A stretch of DNA of 37,214 nucleotides from an uncultured Rubrobacteraceae bacterium (lineage in GTDB: Bacteria; Actinomycetota; Rubrobacteria; Rubrobacterales; Rubrobacteraceae): the NCBI GenBank assembly GCA_902806055.1, contig CADCVD010000074.1:1-37214 (forward strand), read 5' to 3'. Position 1 is the stretch's first letter, and the number at the start of each line of letters is the position of its first letter. The translations under genes and the position numbers were made by a program. The notes under the pieces were generated by a model. That model worked only from the letters and a program-made list of their open reading frames with translations. It made no database searches and had not been told where the DNA came from. Below, piece by piece: positions 33,748 to 37,214 of this stretch.

Positions 33748-34173
33748 GCGCTCCTCCTCCAACAGCTTTCTTAAAGAAACAGTTTACCCTTCCTCATACG
33801 ACCTCAAGCCGGGTCATCCTCCAACGACAGGTGAGGCGAGGCTGCCGGTCGGTTAACATTGTGCTCTATAGGATAGGTGAAGAGGAGACAAGGAGGGGTG
33901 TTCGACCGAAGTAAGAGGATCTATCAGCTTACGGGGGCCAGCCTTCCCGAGAGGGGGCTGAGAACAAAGGGTATCGTCCTACCTCTGAGCAGTTGATCAG
34001 GGCAGCCTCCGTGGTTCCAGTCTTTGTAGTTTGGAACTTCGTTACGCGCTTTGATCCTGTTTCGAGCATTCTTGTCTCCTCTCCGGCATTGGTTGGACAC
34101 TAATCTAGGGTGGAGCCATACGCGTGAGATATTTTAACTTGGGGAGCGTCGTGGACGGATTGGTCATACCGTT
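33748..34173. other. Leader region holding a degenerate riboswitch
   Basis: No gene is seen. The middle holds the TPP-riboswitch-like element described separately. A 6-bp inverted repeat (GTTCCA/TGGAAC) follows it at about 34013-34040. The stretch between that and DUF3311 is AT-richer (GAGATATTTTAACTT), without a clear terminator. Confidence 0.35.
33930..34013 (+). promoter_or_regulatory. Degenerate TPP (thiamine pyrophosphate) riboswitch
   Basis: The element contains GGGCTGAGA, the invariant CUGAGA of the TPP aptamer, after a P3-like hairpin (CAGCC...GAGA...GGCTG). About 30 bases on, ACCTCTGA...TTGATCAGGG-CA-GCCTCCGTGG lines up with the consensus ACCCUUUGAACCUGAUCAGGGUAAUGCCUGCGUAGG. The outer ends can pair (ACGGGGGC with GCCTCCGT). 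UAAU of the pyrophosphate/J region is shortened to CA and the ACCUGAUC part is altered, so ligand binding is doubtful. It precedes a DUF3311 gene and a broken symporter; loss of control and loss of transporter may have gone together. Hand alignment only. Confidence 0.5.
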
Positions 34174-34404
34174 GTGGCCGTCGGCGGCGGCGTGGCGCTT
34201 CTGAGCCGGTCGGAGCTTCTGGTGGCGGGGATGCCGATCGTGTATTTTTGGGTCTTGCTCTGGTTTATTCTGACTTCGGTATGCCTCGCGGCTAGCTGGC
34301 ACTTCTTCGACCGTAAGGACTGCGGGGACGAAGAGGCAAACGAAGAGCGGCGTACGGAGAGGGAGGGCTCGTTGTCCTCAGAGCTATCATCGTATTCTCG
34401 CTAG
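34174..34404 (+). CDS. DUF3311-like small membrane protein, 76 aa
   Basis: The core LLSRSELLVAGMPIVYFWVLLWFILTSVCLAASW matches the DUF3311 pattern, where a short helix with R-x-E-P-x-L-x-G-x-P is followed by a long helix with a Y/F-W-x-L-x-W segment. Such proteins are usually encoded just before sodium:solute symporters, as here. The C-terminal 35 residues are charged and beyond the domain. GTG 34174 is the only start seen; no clear ribosome site, and the first helix seems shortened, so the gene may itself be damaged. Confidence 0.5.
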   Translation: MAVGGGVALLSRSELLVAGMPIVYFWVLLWFILTSVCLAASWHFFDRKDCGDEEANEERRTEREGSLSSELSSYSR

Positions 34405-34876
34405 TCCTGGCTTTTCTGCCGGTGCGGGCCGGGACGTGATCCAGATCGAGGAGTACCTGGTTGCGGGTCGCTCGTTCAGCGGGTTCCTGCTCTTCTTTTT
34501 GGCGGTCGGTGAGATCTGCAGTATCGGGACGATGGTGGGGCTGCCGGATGGAATCTACGCCAACGGCTCGAGCTACGGGATCTGGTTCCTCTTCTTCGTC
34601 ACGCAGTTGCTCCCGGCACTCTTCGGGCTCCTCTTCGTGCGGCAGTTCAGCGCTGTGGGGCTCACCACCGGTCTGATCGCCGGGAACGCGGCGGTGCTCG
34701 TGCTGCACTTCTCGCAGGCGAACGTCTCGGGTATCAACATCGGCCTGATAGCGCTGCTCCTGAACTTCTTGGTGACCTTCTCGGTAAGCGCCGTCGCCAA
34801 GAACGATTCATCTCCCGCGCCGCTGGCTACATCCCGTCGGTCGGATGAACGGCGAGCCGAAAGGAGCACCGCATGA
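34374..34876 (+). pseudogene. Sodium:solute symporter with frameshift and large internal deletion
   Basis: The N-terminal piece (frame at 34374) reads VLRAIIVFSLVLAFLPVRAG, the first SSS helix, and then meets a TGA. The next frame continues RDVIQIEEYLVAGRSFSGFL and VGEICSIGTMVGLPDGIYA, the highly conserved SSS start. This runs straight into VTQLLPALFGLLFVRQFSAV and LIAGNAAVLVLHF, which belong to the last two helices of the family. About 300 residues of a normal 480-500-residue transporter are missing. The final TGA overlaps the amidohydrolase ATG by four bases, so a former operon is evident. A 34436 GTG would give a 146-residue membrane peptide of doubtful use. Confidence 0.7.
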
Positions 34877-36486
34877 CGGATGACGAACTTATACTAATTG
34901 GGAAGATCTACACCCTCTACGAGGCGCGGCCGGAGGCGGAGGCCGTCGTGATCCGCAACGGCAGGATCTCCTACGTCGGGGACGCGGGCGAGGCGCGACG
35001 CGTCGCGGGGCCGCGCTGCGAGATTATAGACCTCGGGGAGAGGGTCGCCTTCCCGGGTTTTATCGAGTCGCACAGTCACCCCATCTTGCTGGGCCGGTAC
35101 CTTGAGGAGGTCGATTGCCGCAACTGCGCTTCTATCGAGGAGATCGTGGAGGCGCTGCGGCGACGGGCCTCCGCCACCCCTCCGGGCGAATGGGTCATCG
35201 GCAACGGCTATGACCACACGCTGCTGAGAGAGTCTCGACACCCGACTCGTCACGAACTGGACCGCGCCAGCGAGAAGCATCCCGTTCTACTCAGAAACAT
35301 CACCGTTCACAACGTTGTCGCGAACAGTGAGGCTCTACGACTGGCCGGTATCAACGCCCGAACGCCCGACCCGGAGGGCGGCCGGATCGGGCGGGAAAAG
35401 CACGGCGAGCCGGACGGCGTGCTCTGGGAGTGGGCCCAGAGCCTGGTGCAGTCTCATCTTCCCGAGGCGTCGGTCGACGATATCCGCCGCCAGCTTGAGC
35501 GCGCCGCTGACGAGTACCTCGCCGCGGGCGTAACCTCGGTCGTTGACGCGGCTCTGGGGCTAGCCAACGGGATGCGAGACGCCGAGGCTTACGCGGACAC
35601 CGCCGGGGACGGGGGACTGCCGCTACGGATGGGCGCGGCGATCACCTACCCGTTGTGGAAGGAGTTGCAGGGGGGCGCGGGACCGGGGCTTGCGTGGCCT
35701 GGAGACCCTGAGAAGGTACGCCCCGTGGCGGTCAAGTTCTTTCAGGACGGATCTATTCAGATAGGCACCGCTGCGTTGCGCCAGCCCTACTTCGGCGAGG
35801 CTGAGCCGGCGGACCATCACCTCATATGGTCCCAGGAAGAGCTGAACCGCGCGGTGGCCGATGCCCACTCGTCCGGCTGGCAGGTCTGGACGCACGGGAA
35901 CGGCGACGTTGCGATACGCTCGATCCTCGACGCTTACGAGAAGGCTCTCGCTGACGAGCCGCGAGAGGATCACCGGCACAGGGTCGAGCACTGTCAGACG
36001 GCGGGTGAGGATCAGCTCGACCGTATCAGGAACTTAGGGGTCGCGGTCTCCTTCTTTACCGCTCACGTCTGGTACTGGGGCGACAGACACCGGGACGTCT
36101 CTCTGGGGCCCGAACGCGCCGCTCGCCTTGACCCGCTCGCGTCGGCCCTGAAGAGAGGGACCCGTTTCGGGCTACACAACGACAGTCCGGTAACGCCTAT
36201 TAGTCCGCTGCTCTCCATCGGCACCGCCGTAAGCCGCATGACCAGCGGCGGCGAAGTGCTCGGAGCGGAGCAAACCATAACGTTGTACCAGGCGCTGCGC
36301 TCGATGACGCTGGACAGTGCTTTCCTGGCTTTCGAGGAGGATGTGAAGGGGACGTTGACGGAAGGCAAGCTGGGGGACGTGACGATCCTGGAGCTGGATC
36401 CGTATAAGGTGAGGCCAGAGGAGATCAAAGACATCCCCGTAGCCGCGACCGTCGTAGGCGGCAAGGTGGTTTACGGTGCCTTATAG
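34873..36486 (+). CDS. YtcJ-like metal-dependent amidohydrolase, 537 aa
   Basis: Amidohydrolase superfamily with the N-terminal beta-sandwich (ILIGKIYTLYEARPEAEAVV), the metal site HSH in FIESHSHPILLG (about 65-70), VKFFQDGSIQIGTAALRQP, a further metal His in WTHGNGDVAI, VEHCQTAGEDQLDRI and GLHNDSPVTPISPLLSIGTAV. The C-terminal LAFEEDVKGTLTEGKLGDVTIL closes the sandwich. YtcJ-type enzymes hydrolyse amides or cyclic amides; the substrate is not known. ATG 34873 overlaps the stop of the broken symporter, suggesting it was coupled to uptake of its own substrate. The gene itself looks intact. Confidence 0.88.
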   Translation: MTDDELILIGKIYTLYEARPEAEAVVIRNGRISYVGDAGEARRVAGPRCEIIDLGERVAFPGFIESHSHPILLGRYLEEVDCRNCASIEEIVEALRRRASATPPGEWVIGNGYDHTLLRESRHPTRHELDRASEKHPVLLRNITVHNVVANSEALRLAGINARTPDPEGGRIGREKHGEPDGVLWEWAQSLVQSHLPEASVDDIRRQLERAADEYLAAGVTSVVDAALGLANGMRDAEAYADTAGDGGLPLRMGAAITYPLWKELQGGAGPGLAWPGDPEKVRPVAVKFFQDGSIQIGTAALRQPYFGEAEPADHHLIWSQEELNRAVADAHSSGWQVWTHGNGDVAIRSILDAYEKALADEPREDHRHRVEHCQTAGEDQLDRIRNLGVAVSFFTAHVWYWGDRHRDVSLGPERAARLDPLASALKRGTRFGLHNDSPVTPISPLLSIGTAVSRMTSGGEVLGAEQTITLYQALRSMTLDSAFLAFEEDVKGTLTEGKLGDVTILELDPYKVRPEEIKDIPVAATVVGGKVVYGAL

Positions 36487-36509
36487 AGGATTAGAAAGGG
36501 AGAGAACAC

Positions 36510-36540
36510 GGCGGATCAACGCCGCCGCTCTCTAGCGGCG
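36510..36540. terminator. Hairpins between convergent amidohydrolase and methyltransferase genes
   Basis: GGCGG (36510-36514) can pair with CCGCC (36522-36526); alternatively CGCCGC (36523-36528) pairs with GCGGCG (36535-36540), a hairpin that includes the methyltransferase stop codon. These mutually exclusive stems probably serve as a shared terminator. No long U-run. Confidence 0.45.
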
Positions 36541-37214
36541 TGTAGCCCCGGCGAAGAAGACGGTGCCGTGGGTTAGGAGCGGGTCAGGCTCGAAGCCGGC
36601 ATGGTCCAGGAGGCTCTCTACCTCCTCTGGCTTGACGAAGCGCAGGCCGCCCTTTGAGAGGAAGCGTTGCAGTAGGCGCCCTCGCGTCGTCGTCGCCTGG
36701 AGGAGACCCATGATCGCTACCCGCCCGCCGGGCGCCAGCACCCGCCGTGCCTCCCGCAACGCGCGCGCAGGGTCGCCGAGCTCGTTTAGAGTGCCGCCAC
36801 ACACGGCCCCGTCGAACGACTCATCCGCAAACGGCAGGTTCTCCGCGTCCGCCCTGGCGAAGGAAGGCCTAACCCCGGCTCGGCGCGCACGGCGGACGGC
36901 CTCCTTGAGCATGGTAGGGGCGATGTCTATGCCGAGGACCGTGCCCCTGTTTCCGAGTTTCGCGGCGAGGCTTCTCGTATATAGGCCGGCAGAGCAGCCC
37001 AGATCGAGGACAAGCCCGCCACGGTCCAATCTTGCAAGGCCCGCTATGACTTCGATCTCACGGTCGTTCGGGAACTTCTCACCGGTGAGGAGCGTCAGGG
37101 AGCGCGTTCGCCACAGCGGCTCGTAAGCCGGGCCAGCGCCGGGCGAAAAGTTGGTGAGGTTGGCTATGTTGTGCGCGCCGGTTCGTCGGCCGAGGAGGTC
37201 TAGGTAGCCATCCT
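36532..37214 (-). CDS. Class I SAM-dependent methyltransferase, 5' end outside the window
   Basis: The frame is open from the window edge to TAG 36534-36532, about 227 codons. Motif I is LVLDLGCSAGLYTRSLA, motif II GIDIAPTML, then FARADAENLPFADESFDG and REARRVLAPGGRVAIMGLL, the pattern of ubiquinone/menaquinone- and phospholipid-type methyltransferases. The preceding segment DGYLDLLGRRTGAHNIANL is the usual N-terminal helix of this group, so only a few residues are missing. A TTG at 37029 inside this part should not be used as start. Substrate unknown. Confidence 0.88.
   Translation of the reverse strand, partial: DGYLDLLGRRTGAHNIANLTNFSPGAGPAYEPLWRTRSLTLLTGEKFPNDREIEVIAGLARLDRGGLVLDLGCSAGLYTRSLAAKLGNRGTVLGIDIAPTMLKEAVRRARRAGVRPSFARADAENLPFADESFDGAVCGGTLNELGDPARALREARRVLAPGGRVAIMGLLQATTTRGRLLQRFLSKGGLRFVKPEEVESLLDHAGFEPDPLLTHGTVFFAGATRR

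Overview
The window is high-GC bacterial chromosome. Frequent GTG/TTG starts, an F420-type luciferase-like oxidoreductase, DUF2267 proteins, a PASTA-type Ser/Thr kinase, inositol-phosphate synthase and several likely leaderless genes point to Actinomycetota, and the overall style fits a Rubrobacter-like lineage. That assignment is an inference; no rRNA, tRNA, CRISPR array or insertion sequence was recognised.

Layout. 1-913 (minus): a FetA/FetB-type iron exporter whose ATPase appears to start at a non-standard codon. 1486-5433 (plus): a hypothetical protein, a frame-disrupted DedA gene, a zinc-ribbon protein, a DUF2267 protein, a nucleotidyltransferase-fold protein and a metallophosphoesterase. 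A short-chain dehydrogenase remnant lies at about 5474-5690. 6043-8595 (plus): inositol-3-phosphate synthase and a GT4 glycosyltransferase. 9039-11075: a sulfotransferase (minus), a ferritin-like DUF892 protein and a decayed DUF2267 paralogue. 11161-14578: an asparaginase divergent from a polysaccharide deacetylase / C2H2 zinc-finger / G3E GTPase operon. 14691-18498: a hydrolase and small membrane or coiled-coil proteins. 18495-21642 (minus): a dynamin-like GTPase and an LPXTG-anchored CAP protein. 21829-29255: an oxidoreductase-rich segment (two quinone-oxidoreductase-like proteins, two epimerases, a zinc alcohol dehydrogenase, an LLM protein) plus an AcuB-like CBS-ACT protein. 29388-32614 (plus): a PASTA kinase and a benzoylformate-decarboxylase-like ThDP enzyme, followed by the wreck of a second ThDP enzyme. 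33001-37214: a peroxiredoxin with an in-frame UGA at its catalytic cysteine, a degenerate TPP-riboswitch-like element, a DUF3311/sodium-solute-symporter pair with the symporter internally deleted, an amidohydrolase and a methyltransferase cut by the window end.

The standout is the minus-strand peroxiredoxin at 33001-33747. Its reading frame is open except for one TGA, which replaces the first Cys of the WCxxC active site. Just downstream is a small hairpin with a GGUC loop, much like the bacterial SECIS of E. coli fdhF. The simplest reading is a selenocysteine peroxiredoxin that a normal ORF caller would truncate to its inactive C-terminal part. A second theme is gene decay: DedA, an SDR, a DUF2267 paralogue, a ThDP enzyme and a TPP-riboswitch/symporter unit are all broken, and the DUF2267 copy shows its likely cause, a 7-bp tandem duplication.
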